Assembly: GCA_028284345.1 (NCBI GenBank)
Contig: JANQRY010000003.1
Coordinates: 868,001 to 932,000, forward strand
DNA from: Hyphococcus sp.
Lineage (GTDB): Bacteria; Pseudomonadota; Alphaproteobacteria; Caulobacterales; Parvularculaceae
Direction: 5' to 3'
DNA length: 64,000 nucleotides
Notes under the pieces: generated by a model
Told to the model about the DNA's origin: nothing
What the model saw: the letters and a program-made list of their open reading frames with translations, nothing else
Databases searched by the model: none
In this document: positions 1-8,076 of the stretch, piece by piece
Numbering within the stretch: position 1 is the first letter of the stretch
Layout of the letters: each line of letters begins with the position of its first letter
Program-made: the position numbers and the translations under genes

Positions 1-346
1 AGGCGTTTTTCGCCTCGCCCGCAAACACCGCATCAACCGCGGCGACGGCGCCGCCGGCGGCACGCAAGGCCGCTTCGAGGGAGGACGGACCCATAAAGGT
101 GTCGGCGTCGAACTGTGCAAGGCCCTCGGTCGGCGCGTTTTCCTCCACGACGCGGCGGTAGGCTTCCGGATGCACGCGTTCGATCTCATCCGCCGTCGCT
201 ATTGGCGGGGTCCGTTTTTCAAGATGCGCGAAGTCGTCATGGCAAAGCGCCGCCTCGACCGCATCGTAGCGCCCGCCATGTTCCACATGACCGGGCGGCA
301 CTTCGTGGCGGGAAAAAACGGGGTGGGTAAAGAGTAGGGTGGTCAT
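1..346 (-). CDS. histone deacetylase family protein, N-terminal part (cut by window edge)
   Basis: Only the first 115 codons are present; the gene runs off the left edge. The start MTTLLFTHPVFSRHEVPPGH, the following 'HGGRY' and the later segment ending in a run of AALRAAGGAVAAVDAV match the N-terminal part of bacterial class II histone-deacetylase-like amidohydrolases (acetoin utilisation/acetylpolyamine amidohydrolase family), where 'GHPERPxRL' and 'SxxAALxAAGxxxxAVD' occupy the same places. These are zinc enzymes that remove acetyl groups from lysine or polyamines. The zinc ligands lie beyond the edge and cannot be checked. One deviation is visible: the usual GHPERP-type element reads GHVEHGG. 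The family is fairly secure, the substrate unknown. Confidence 0.75.
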   Translation of the reverse strand, partial: MTTLLFTHPVFSRHEVPPGHVEHGGRYDAVEAALCHDDFAHLEKRTPPIATADEIERVHPEAYRRVVEENAPTEGLAQFDADTFMGPSSLEAALRAAGGAVAAVDAVFAGEAKNA

Positions 347-646
347 GGGCGTTGATTACAATGGTGTTCATTCCGGCGAAAGCCGGAAATCTCTATCGGT
401 TGAGGTGATGCCTAATACCGGCGCCCGGTATTGGCCCAAATTGAACATTCAATAGAAGTGGGTCCAATCACACGACAATCGTCCAACCGGGCGCCGACAC
501 AAGTATTTGTTTTGTTCGCTTTGGGGAAGATTGTACCAACAGATACAATGGAAATTCTGCGACAAACAAGAAAGCATCGATTCACATATCAGCGCGTTTT
601 GCAGATCCAGCACTCTCGATGCAGACATTCAATCCATGAGAGCGTT
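347..646. other. gene-free stretch with one small palindrome
   Basis: About 300 bases between two minus-strand genes. It holds a perfect 7-bp inverted repeat TTCCGGC-GAAA-GCCGGAA at 371-388, of the REP-like type seen again elsewhere in the window. From about 440 onward the base composition becomes clearly AT-richer than the surrounding DNA. The short open frames across it have no recognisable protein signature. No promoter could be assigned with confidence. Confidence 0.5.
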
Positions 647-1300
647 TCACACTGTTCCAGCAATGCCCCGAAAACGTTTTTCAGGTAGACTATTTCTTTT
701 CACTATAAGCCAGACACTCAGCGCAAGTTCCGCACTTGCCATGATCAACATAATTAGCACCGAAAATGGTTCAGGCAGTCGAAGGTCTATAAAAAAAACA
801 ACATATGTAAACGAAGCAATTATCAATAACACGCCAAGGCTTTTCGGAATGTATCCAGACTTGAGGACCGAATAACCGAGTACAAAAATATGGAATGCGA
901 AAAAAATGTATCCCAAAAGCTTTATAGAGGCGTAGCCGTACGCATCGATTATTTGAAATAGCAGCGCCAGCACTCCAACCATCAATGCGCCAGCATAAAG
1001 TAGCCGGAGCGCGCCCGTCAGCGACGCAAGTTTCTTATTGGCTGGCTTGAGTACAACATAAAGAGCAAGGCCAATAATAGAGTCGAGCACGAGTACGATT
1101 AAATAACCGATTGCGGCAAATCCAAATAGCCTGGGATTGGCCTCGATATCACGGGCTAAAGCAGCAGTATCTCCGGGCACAACAAAATTAGCCAACAGAA
1201 AATCATCAACCAACGTTACCAATAAAACCGAAATTACAAACGCAATCCCGACAATCAACGCCGCCTTTCTTGGAGATGTATCAGTGATGCAATTTTTCAA
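647..1300 (-). CDS. DUF4386-like integral membrane protein
   Basis: The 217-residue product is mostly hydrophobic, with about six predicted membrane helices (near residues 13-35, 58-82, 90-115, 122-145, 152-172 and 178-200). The helix order and the short motifs ALYVVLKPANKKLA, LRLLYAG and KSGYIPKSLGVLL resemble the DUF4386 family, whose function is not known. The start appears to be TTG; no in-frame ATG lies just upstream, so the exact N-terminus is uncertain. The gene sits in an AT-richer patch (about 440-1440) unlike its neighbours, which suggests transfer from another genome. No partner gene is adjacent. Confidence 0.65.
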   Translation of the reverse strand: MKNCITDTSPRKAALIVGIAFVISVLLVTLVDDFLLANFVVPGDTAALARDIEANPRLFGFAAIGYLIVLVLDSIIGLALYVVLKPANKKLASLTGALRLLYAGALMVGVLALLFQIIDAYGYASIKLLGYIFFAFHIFVLGYSVLKSGYIPKSLGVLLIIASFTYVVFFIDLRLPEPFSVLIMLIMASAELALSVWLIVKRNSLPEKRFRGIAGTV

Positions 1301-1504
1301 TTATAACCGTCCTACTTCATCCTTACAGCCTTGGGGCGTCATTTCGACAAGCAAGCACATATCTCTTTTGAAAAATTGACCACCGTCAATGTTTGCAACT
1401 GGCGTTGATGGAGAGAATGAAGGGACTATCGTGACAATATGCGCATTCCCGCCGCAAGCCTTCATGCGCTTCCATCAATATGGTCGCATGAATATACTGG
1501 CTCG

Positions 1505-2005
1505 ATGATCCTACGCCGCGCGACACTCTCCGACGCCGACCTTCTCGAAGACTGGCGCAAGCGGCCGCACGTTCAGGCCGGCTTCGGCGCGGAAGACCCG
1601 CCCGACTGGCGCGAGGAACTGTCGATCGACGAGGACTGGCATGATCCGGTCATCGCCGAGGTCGACGGCCGGCCCGTGGGCTATATGGAGATCATCGACC
1701 CGGCGCGCGAGGCGACCCATTACTGGGGCGATGTCGAAGCCAACTTGCGCGCCCTCGACATTTTCGTCGGCGACGAAAACGATCTCGGCAAAGGCTATGG
1801 CGCCGCAATGATGCGCCTTGCGCTCGAACGATGCTTCGCCGCGCCAGAGGTAACGGCCGTCATTATCGACCCGCTCGTCTCAAATGTCCGCGCCATTCGG
1901 TTTTACGAGCGGCTGGGCTTCCGCCATGAGGACGTGCGGGAATTTGATGGCAATGAATGCGCGGTGATGCGGCTGACGCGGGAGACGTGGAAAGCGACGA
2001 AGTAA
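1505..2005 (+). CDS. GNAT family N-acetyltransferase (AAC(6')-like)
   Basis: A 166-residue single-domain acetyltransferase. MILRRATLSDADLLEDW is a typical GNAT beginning. The acetyl-CoA pyrophosphate-binding element is DLGKGYGAAMM (about residues 98-108), and NVRAIRFYERLGF is the usual C-terminal part. The overall pattern, including a WY-rich middle and 'VIIDPLVSNVRAI', resembles the aminoglycoside 6'-N-acetyltransferase branch, but substrate cannot be read from sequence. An earlier in-frame ATG at 1439 would add 22 residues that do not look like the family, so 1505 was chosen. Confidence 0.75.
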   Translation: MILRRATLSDADLLEDWRKRPHVQAGFGAEDPPDWREELSIDEDWHDPVIAEVDGRPVGYMEIIDPAREATHYWGDVEANLRALDIFVGDENDLGKGYGAAMMRLALERCFAAPEVTAVIIDPLVSNVRAIRFYERLGFRHEDVREFDGNECAVMRLTRETWKATK

Positions 2006-2095
2006 GCCTGTTTAGTGTAACCGTCATCCCGTGCGCAACGCAGCGCGCAGCGCTGCTTTGCAGACACGGGATCGCCCTCAGCTTGCCGCAGCCGG

Positions 2096-2144
2096 TCCCG
2101 TGTCTGCATTGCATCATCGAAGATGCTGCAATGCAGACACGGGA
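2096..2144. repeat. REP-like palindrome with 18-bp perfect arms
   Basis: TCCCGTGTCTGCATTGCA at 2096-2113 is repeated exactly as its reverse complement at 2127-2144, with a 13-base loop that itself contains GCATC...GATGC. A further partial copy of the arm (GCAGACACGGGA) lies upstream at about 2060-2071. This is a dispersed-repeat type structure between two short genes. As RNA it would form a strong hairpin, but there is no T-run. Confidence 0.75.
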
Positions 2145-2162
2145 AGACGCTAAAAGGGACCG

Positions 2163-2453
2163 GTGAAAGGTGGCTATGTTTACATTATGACCAGTAGAAA
2201 AGACGGCGTTCTTTATGTGGGCGTCGCAGCCGACCTCGCCGCCCGCGTATATCAGCACCGCATCGGAGAAGGATCGAGGTTCTGCCGGCGGTATGGTCTT
2301 GCACGGCTCGTTTATGCCGAACGGTTTGAGGACATTGCAGACGCCATCGCAGCGGAAAAACGCATCAAGAAATGGCGCAGGGCCTGGAAGATTGCGCTGA
2401 TCGAAAAAGACAATCCGGGCTGGGACGACCTCTTCGAAACCATCAATCACTAA
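2163..2453 (+). CDS. GIY-YIG nuclease-domain protein (UPF0213/YhbQ-like)
   Basis: A 96-residue protein consisting of one GIY-YIG domain. The two halves of the motif appear as GYVYIMTS (residues 4-11) and LYVGVAADL, followed by R (ARVYQHR), and later EKRIKKWRRAWK, the segment typical of the short GIY-YIG proteins. In the second half the usual YIG reads YVG, a common variant. Start is GTG at 2163, preceded by AAGGGA. These stand-alone proteins are common in alphaproteobacteria; their substrate is unknown. It directly follows a large palindrome. Confidence 0.85.
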   Translation: MKGGYVYIMTSRKDGVLYVGVAADLAARVYQHRIGEGSRFCRRYGLARLVYAERFEDIADAIAAEKRIKKWRRAWKIALIEKDNPGWDDLFETINH

Positions 2454-2465
2454 ATCGTCATCCCC

Positions 2466-2939
2466 TCAGCGATCCGACACCCGTTTCCAGAACACGACCT
2501 TGTCCGCACCGGGTTCATAGAAATCGCGGATGCGCGCTTCCTCGGCGTAGCCGTTCTTTTGATAGAAGGCGCGCGTGCGCGCAAAGGCGGGGGTGCTCAT
2601 GGTTTCCACGAGGAGAATACGCTCCCCCTGATCGCCAAGACGCTTTTCGAGATACGCCATCATCTCACCGCCAAAACCGGCGCCCTGATGCTCGGGCAGA
2701 ACGCCAATGGCGAGGAGGTTCCAGGCGCCGTCGGTCATGCGCTCCGGCTCGCAGAAGCCAAACCCAACGGGGCTTTCGTCAAGCGTGCAGACGAACCAGA
2801 TATCGCGCCGCGTTCGCGCAAAATACGGCGCTATCATATCGTCGAGCATGTCGCCGGGGAACAACGCCGCCGCCTCGGCGATGGCTTTGATATGAGGGAT
2901 GTCGGCCTCTTCAACGGGACGCAGGTTTCGTTTCGCCAT
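2466..2939 (-). CDS. GNAT family N-acetyltransferase
   Basis: 157 residues with a complete GNAT fold signature: NLRPVEEADIPHIKAIAEAA at the start, the acetyl-CoA site LPEHQGAGFGGEMMAYLE (about residues 80-97, Q-x-x-G-x-G/A pattern), and AFARTRAFYQKNGYAEEARI near the end. It follows the SDR gene by 9 bases in the same direction, so the two are probably co-transcribed. Substrate unknown. Confidence 0.8.
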   Translation of the reverse strand: MAKRNLRPVEEADIPHIKAIAEAAALFPGDMLDDMIAPYFARTRRDIWFVCTLDESPVGFGFCEPERMTDGAWNLLAIGVLPEHQGAGFGGEMMAYLEKRLGDQGERILLVETMSTPAFARTRAFYQKNGYAEEARIRDFYEPGADKVVFWKRVSDR

Positions 2940-2948
2940 AAACGACCC

Positions 2949-3830
2949 TCAGTTTCCCATCATATGCGCCAGCGTCTCGGCGACGCCCGGCGGCGGCGCG
3001 ATGTCGTCGGGCACGAAGAAATCGACGACGAGCTTCTTCGACGGGTCGACGCGGTATTTCTCAAAATCCGTAACGCCGTTCTCATAAAGGAACGTATCGT
3101 CGATCAGGAAGTTGCCGGAAAATTCCTTCGCCGGCTTGGTGAAAATCATATGCGCCGCGTCGGCGAGGATGTCGGTCGTGCGCGAGGCTTGCATCATGGC
3201 GTCGCCGCCGAGAGCGAATTGCACCGCCGCCGTCGCAATCGCCGTCCTCGGCCACAGCGCGTTAAACGCGATCCCGTCCGATTTGAACTCCTCCGCCATG
3301 CCGAGCACGCAGAGCGACATGTTGAACTTGGCCATGGAGTACGCGACGTGACCGCGAAACCATTTCGGGTCCATGTCGAGGGGCGGCGACAGCGTCAGCA
3401 CGTGCGGGTTGTCGGCCTTCTTCAGATAGGAAATGCACGCCTTTGACGTGAGGAACGTGCCGCGGCCGTTGATCTGATGCATCAGATCATAGCGCTTCAT
3501 TTCCGTCGCCTCTGTGCCGGTCAGCGAAATCGCCGACGCATTGTTGACGCAGATATCGACGCCGCCGAATGTTTCCGCGGTTTTGGCGACCGCCTCCATG
3601 ACGGAGCCCTCGTCGCGGACATCGACGACCAGCGGCAGAGCCGTGCCGCCGGCGGCCTCGATTTCCTCCGCCGCCGTATAGATCGTTCCCGGCAGGTGTT
3701 TGTGCGGCTCGGCCGATTTCGCCGCAATCGCCACATTGGCGCCGTCCTTCGCGGCCCTGAGCCCGATCGCAAGGCCGATGCCGCGCGACGCGCCGGTGAT
3801 GAACAGGGTTTTTCCTTTGAGCGTGGCCAC
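2949..3830 (-). CDS. SDR family NAD(P)-dependent oxidoreductase (HSDL2-like)
   Basis: 293 residues. The Rossmann dinucleotide motif TGASRGIG lies at residues 12-19, the NNAS motif after DICV near residue 115, a serine in LTLSPP near 150, and the catalytic YSMAK further on. The long 'GTIYTAAEEIEAAGG' insert and 'FNALWPRTAIATAAV' are typical of the hydroxysteroid-dehydrogenase-like-2 (HSDL2) branch of the short-chain dehydrogenases, here without the SCP2 tail. The start codon is GTG with AAGGAGG about 11 bases upstream. Substrate unknown. Confidence 0.85.
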   Translation of the reverse strand: MATLKGKTLFITGASRGIGLAIGLRAAKDGANVAIAAKSAEPHKHLPGTIYTAAEEIEAAGGTALPLVVDVRDEGSVMEAVAKTAETFGGVDICVNNASAISLTGTEATEMKRYDLMHQINGRGTFLTSKACISYLKKADNPHVLTLSPPLDMDPKWFRGHVAYSMAKFNMSLCVLGMAEEFKSDGIAFNALWPRTAIATAAVQFALGGDAMMQASRTTDILADAAHMIFTKPAKEFSGNFLIDDTFLYENGVTDFEKYRVDPSKKLVVDFFVPDDIAPPPGVAETLAHMMGN

Positions 3831-3911
3831 GGGGGTATCGCCTCCTTCTTTGCGCCCCGTCCTTAACGGAAACGCGAAAGAGATTCACCCCGTTCGCGCA
3901 GCGCGCGGGTC

Positions 3912-4142
3912 TCAGGCGGCGCCCTCCTCGCAGTCGGGACGATCGGCGTCGGGACTGCGACATCCGACAATCGAGCAGGCTTCGCTCATGGAGGAGGCCC
4001 GGCGCGTCGTTTCCATGCGCCGCTCCTCGCCGTCGACGCCCTTCGAGCGCCAGGCGATGGAAATCGCCACATGGTCCCTGACCACGGCGCAGCCGACGCC
4101 ATAGCTGTCCATATGCTGCTTGATCTTCTTCAACTCGTTCAT
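3912..4142 (-). CDS. small hypothetical protein, 76 residues
   Basis: MNELKKIKQHMDSYGVGCAV begins the frame, with GGAGAG 8 bases before the ATG. The product is polar, carries four cysteines (CAVV, CSIVGC, DCEE) and has no recognised domain. The fairly good ribosome-binding site and the start context favour a real gene, but length and composition give little to go on. It lies alone between the SDR gene and an AT-rich gap. Confidence 0.4.
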   Translation of the reverse strand: MNELKKIKQHMDSYGVGCAVVRDHVAISIAWRSKGVDGEERRMETTRRASSMSEACSIVGCRSPDADRPDCEEGAA

Positions 4143-4469
4143 GTCAAAAATCTCTCCAGCGCCGATAAGAATTAACCTTACCGCGCCACGCATTCTTCGA
4201 ATGATACGGGGGCGCCTTCGCATCGCAGCGGCGCCCGCCGCCCAAGCAAATATCGCGCTCCTGCTCCTGTTATGGACCTTTTGGACACGCGCTTCAAGTA
4301 TTAATCAGTGTAAAGAAGTATTTTTTATTTTACGAAAATTTTGCGAGAATTGTCGCGGTTCTGTGCGGGCCCGCCTTGTCAGCAGCAATCCTGAGCGCGT
4401 TTCCTCCACGGCGCGTTCGTCGCCGTCCCGCAGCGCGAAACGCTCAACGCCGCGATCAGGTTTTGGCTT
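4143..4469. other. gene-free stretch with AT-rich core
   Basis: About 330 bases between two minus-strand genes. The part around 4290-4350 is strongly AT-rich (TATTAATCAGTGTAAAGAAG followed by a T-run and AAAATTTTGCGAGAA), which looks like a promoter region, probably for the 76-residue gene at 3912-4142. No coding frame with family resemblance and no clean terminator hairpin was found. Confidence 0.4.
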
Positions 4470-5666
4470 CTAGTTCCACTTCCGGCGCTTCTTGGCGTCT
4501 TCCACCGCTTCCCAGACGCGCAGCGCGTTGAGCCCGAGGATCTTTTCAATCGCTTCCTCGTCATAGCCGCGATCGAGGAGACCCTGGATAAGGGTCGGAT
4601 AGGTGGAGGCGTCTTTGAGGCCTGAAGGCAGGGAATCCCCGACGCCGTCATAGTCAGAGCCGAGGCCCACATGATCGATGCCGGCGAGCTCGACGGCGCG
4701 GTCGATATGATCGAGCACGTCTTCAACCGCGGCGAACGGATAGTCGTGATCGCGCCGCCAGGCGTCGTTAAAAGCAGAGCGCTCTTCGTCGGTCATCTTG
4801 CGGCCCAGGCGCTGTTCTTCTTTCTCGCGGGCTGCGTCGCGCGGCTTTGAATAGGTATTGGCCGCCGGCGTCAGGAAAGCCGAGCCGTAATTGATCATGA
4901 TGACGCCGCCGTTCTCGCCGATCTTTTTGACAAGATCGTCGGGCAAATTGCGCCGCCAGCCTGGCGTGAAGTGGCGCAAGGAAGAATGAGACGCCATCAC
5001 CGGCGCTCTCGTCACTTCAAGAACGTCTTCGACTGCGGCATCGGTGACATGGCTGATGTCGATGATCATGCCGATATCGTTCATGGCGCGGACGAGTTCA
5101 AAACCGAAAGGGGAAAGCCCGTCCCAACGCTCTCTGATATCGTAGGAAGAATCCGAAATATGGTTCGACTTTGAATGGGCGAGGGTGATGTAGCGGATGC
5201 CGCGATCATAAAAATGTTTGAGATTGGTAAGGTCGCCTTCGATGGGCGAGCCGTTCTCCATGCCCAGCGGCAAGGCGATCTTGCCGGCCTCAATGATGTC
5301 GCGCACCTCTTTGACGGAGTAGGCGATTTCAAACTTGTCGGGATTACGCGCGGCAATCGCTTCCATGATCCCGATCATCATATTGGCGCGCGCTTTGGCG
5401 CCGCCGCGCAGCTCAAAATCAGCCGCCACATAGATCGACATGAAGGGCGCATCAAGACCGCCGGCCCGGGCTCGTTCATAGTCAAAATCGACCGTCTTTT
5501 GGCCGGACGCGATATCGGCGCCGGCCTCCATGATTGTCGTCGGCGCATCAATGTGACCGTCCACAATGATGTATTTTTTTGCGATTTCGATCGCGCGTTC
5601 CGACGGCGCGGCGACGGCGAGCGTCGGCGCGATCGCAATCACCGCGGAGAGCAACAGTCTTTTCAT
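4470..5666 (-). CDS. exported membrane dipeptidase (peptidase M19)
   Basis: 398 residues. The N-terminus MKRLLLSAVIAIAPTLAVAA is a signal peptide. Zinc-binding residues of the renal dipeptidase family are visible: HID in IIVDGHIDAPTT, the bridging Glu in GMENGSPIEG, His in LAHSKSNH and in DISHVTDAA, and Asp in GLGSDYDGVG. The enzyme should hydrolyse dipeptides in the periplasm. Start at 5666 was preferred over an ATG six codons earlier because GGAG stands 7 bases upstream. A second, quite different M19 gene lies at 12764-13918. Confidence 0.9.
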   Translation of the reverse strand: MKRLLLSAVIAIAPTLAVAAPSERAIEIAKKYIIVDGHIDAPTTIMEAGADIASGQKTVDFDYERARAGGLDAPFMSIYVAADFELRGGAKARANMMIGIMEAIAARNPDKFEIAYSVKEVRDIIEAGKIALPLGMENGSPIEGDLTNLKHFYDRGIRYITLAHSKSNHISDSSYDIRERWDGLSPFGFELVRAMNDIGMIIDISHVTDAAVEDVLEVTRAPVMASHSSLRHFTPGWRRNLPDDLVKKIGENGGVIMINYGSAFLTPAANTYSKPRDAAREKEEQRLGRKMTDEERSAFNDAWRRDHDYPFAAVEDVLDHIDRAVELAGIDHVGLGSDYDGVGDSLPSGLKDASTYPTLIQGLLDRGYDEEAIEKILGLNALRVWEAVEDAKKRRKWN

Positions 5667-5691
5667 GAATGGTCTCCGGGTCAACGCTGGC

Positions 5692-7500
5692 TCACGCGCT
5701 CAACAGGTCCGGCTCAATCTGCGGCAGAGCGCCGCCCGTAACGGCGCCAGTGAGGGCGACGGCTTCGGTGAGATAGCGGTCGGCGAAGAACTTCGCGACT
5801 TCGATTTTCGCTTCGTAATAGCCGGCGCCGTCCGCGTCCTCATTGACGAGCAACGCCGCAGCGACGGCACCGCGGGTGAGATAATAGCCCGCCGCCACAT
5901 TGCCGAACTGTTTTAGATAGTCCGCGGCGCCGGCGAGCACCGCTTCCTGATCCATCCGCGCCAGACCAAGCAACGCGTCGGTCGATGTCTTCAGCGCCGT
6001 CACCGCTTCAGCGAGGCGGCGTCCGCAATGGGCGACGTCTTCGCGTTTCGCCGCGCTTGCGAGGTCGGCTTCCTTGGCCATAAGGGCGATAAAGGCGTTC
6101 GCCGCCGCGCCGCCGTCCCCTTGTAATTTGCGCCCGACGAGATCCATGGCCTGAATGCCGTTGGTGCCTTCGTAGATCGCGGCGATGCGCGCATCGCGCA
6201 TATGCTGGGCGGCGCCCGTTTCCTCAATATAGCCCATGCCGCCATGAACCTGGACGCCGATGGATGCGACGTCATTGGCGCGATCCGTGGACCAGGCTTT
6301 CGAAATCGGCGTCAGCAACCCTTCAAGGGCCGCAGCCTCGCGCCGGACGTTTTCGTCCGCGCCATGGCGCGCCAGATCGTAAGCGACGGCGTTGGCGTAA
6401 CAGACCCCGCGCGCCCCTTCGGTGAGCGCCTTCATGGCGAGGAGCATGCGCCGCACGTCGGCATGCTCATAGATCGGGATCATGTCGCCGGTCTTAACGC
6501 CCGGGGCGCGTCCCTGACGGCGCTCCTGGGCGAAGGCGAGAGCCCGCTGAAACGCCCGTTCCGCAATCCCGACGCCCTGCAACCCCACATCGAGGCGCGC
6601 GGCGTTCATCATCACGAACATGTTTTTAAGGCCCTTGTTTTCCTCGCCGAGCAGCGTGCCGTAGCATTCGCCATTCTCGCCAAAGGCCATGACACAGGTC
6701 GGGCTGCCATGCAGGCCCATCTTCTCTTCAAGCTTGATGCACTGGACGTCGTTGCGCGTCGCCAATGACCCGTCCTCATTCACATGCGCCTTCGGCACAA
6801 TGAACATGGAGATGCCGGCGGTCCCTTCCGGCGCATCGGGGAGGCGCGCCAAGACGAGATGAATGATGTTGTCAGTCAGGTCGTGATCGCCATAGGTGAT
6901 ATATATCTTCTGTCCACTGATCTTATAACGCTCAATTCCGTTTTCATCAGGGCCGACCGGCTCGGCTTTCGTGCGCACTGCGGACAGATCCGAGCCGGCC
7001 TGCGGCTCGGTAAGGTTCATGGTGCCGGTCCATTCCCCTGAAACCAGTTTCTCAAGGTAGAGCTTTTTCTGTTCATCGGTTCCCGCATGGAGGATCGCCT
7101 TGACCGCGCCGGTGGTGAGCGTCGTGCCGATGGCGAAGGACATGCTGGCCCCGTTAAGCCCGTCGACCAGCGCGTTGGCGAGGGTCGAGGGCAGGCCCTG
7201 ACCGCCATGCGCCTCCGGAAAGGCCAGCGAGTTCCAGCCGCCCTCCACATATTGCCCATAGGCCTCCTTGAAACCCGGACTGGTGCGGACAACGCCGTTT
7301 TCAAGCCGGGCGCCCTTGCGGTCGCTTTCTTCATTGAGGGGCGCAACGACCTGATCGCAGTACTTGCCCATTTCCTCCATCACCGCCGCGACAAGATCAT
7401 CGGACAAGTCCGGAAAGGCACCGGTTTTTTCGAGGGCCGAAAACCCGGCCGCGTGATCGAGAATGAACCGCATGTCGCGGACAGGCGTCGTGTAGGTCAT
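5692..7500 (-). CDS. large acyl-CoA dehydrogenase (DmdC/FadE5-like, with C-terminal extension)
   Basis: 602 residues, longer than the usual 380-residue family because of the extra C-terminal acyl-CoA-dehydrogenase-like domain. Recognisable parts are the N-terminal helical domain, TGTMNLTEPQAGSDLSAVRT (FAD/substrate region), ISGQKIYITYGDHD, and the catalytic glutamate in YEGTNGIQAMDL. Such enzymes oxidise acyl-CoAs to 2-enoyl-CoAs and pass electrons to ETF. The branch includes 3-methylmercaptopropionyl-CoA dehydrogenase DmdC, but many members act on ordinary fatty acyl-CoAs. It lies upstream of the dipeptidase gene in the same direction, 25 bases apart. Confidence 0.9.
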   Translation of the reverse strand: MTYTTPVRDMRFILDHAAGFSALEKTGAFPDLSDDLVAAVMEEMGKYCDQVVAPLNEESDRKGARLENGVVRTSPGFKEAYGQYVEGGWNSLAFPEAHGGQGLPSTLANALVDGLNGASMSFAIGTTLTTGAVKAILHAGTDEQKKLYLEKLVSGEWTGTMNLTEPQAGSDLSAVRTKAEPVGPDENGIERYKISGQKIYITYGDHDLTDNIIHLVLARLPDAPEGTAGISMFIVPKAHVNEDGSLATRNDVQCIKLEEKMGLHGSPTCVMAFGENGECYGTLLGEENKGLKNMFVMMNAARLDVGLQGVGIAERAFQRALAFAQERRQGRAPGVKTGDMIPIYEHADVRRMLLAMKALTEGARGVCYANAVAYDLARHGADENVRREAAALEGLLTPISKAWSTDRANDVASIGVQVHGGMGYIEETGAAQHMRDARIAAIYEGTNGIQAMDLVGRKLQGDGGAAANAFIALMAKEADLASAAKREDVAHCGRRLAEAVTALKTSTDALLGLARMDQEAVLAGAADYLKQFGNVAAGYYLTRGAVAAALLVNEDADGAGYYEAKIEVAKFFADRYLTEAVALTGAVTGGALPQIEPDLLSA

Positions 7501-7627
7501 GGGGATAATCCGGTTGCTCGCCCGCCTTTATGAACGCTGCGCGGCGCGAAATACAGGCGGCGATACATCGCGCGGGCGTGTTTTTTGCAGCGCGTGCGTG
7601 TTAACGATTAAAGCGGGAGAGACGCCC

Positions 7628-8014
7628 TTGCCAAATCGCGGATCCATCATCGCCGCGGGCGCGCTCGCCGCCGCGTTGGCGACAACGCCGGCGCCGGCGG
7701 AACTCGTATCCTACGCCTATGACGGCGTTTACGAAGGCGGCGCCGCAATCGTCAGAGACCTCTCCGATCCCGCCTGCCCGACCCTGCCCCTTTATCGCAT
7801 CGAAATCCGGGACGGCGCCTTGCGCGCCTGGGACGGCGGTCGCCAGACGGTCAAAGGCGTCATCACCCATGACGGGTTTTTCAATGCCGACTATTATTTC
7901 GCCGATGGCCGGGCCCGCGTTTTTGAAGGCGCGATCGATCGGGGCGGCGTGCTGACGGGTGGCGTTTTTTATCAGCGCTGCGCCTATCTTGTGACGCTTT
8001 ACAAAACCCGCTGA
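7628..8014 (+). CDS. hypothetical exported protein, 128 residues
   Basis: A TTG start at 7628 with GGGAGAG just upstream gives an N-terminus with a signal peptide (GSIIAAGALAAALATTPAPA). The mature part has repeated short beta-like segments (YAYDGVYEGGAAIV, YRIEIRDGALRAW, GGVFYQRC) and two cysteines that could form a disulfide. No family was recognised. GTG codons further upstream in the same frame are possible alternative starts but would bury the signal peptide. Confidence 0.55.
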   Translation: MPNRGSIIAAGALAAALATTPAPAELVSYAYDGVYEGGAAIVRDLSDPACPTLPLYRIEIRDGALRAWDGGRQTVKGVITHDGFFNADYYFADGRARVFEGAIDRGGVLTGGVFYQRCAYLVTLYKTR

Positions 8015-8076
8015 GGGGCGGGCCGCCCGCGCGTCTCCCGTGTATCGCTGCGGCGCCTGTGCTATGCGCGAAAGCC

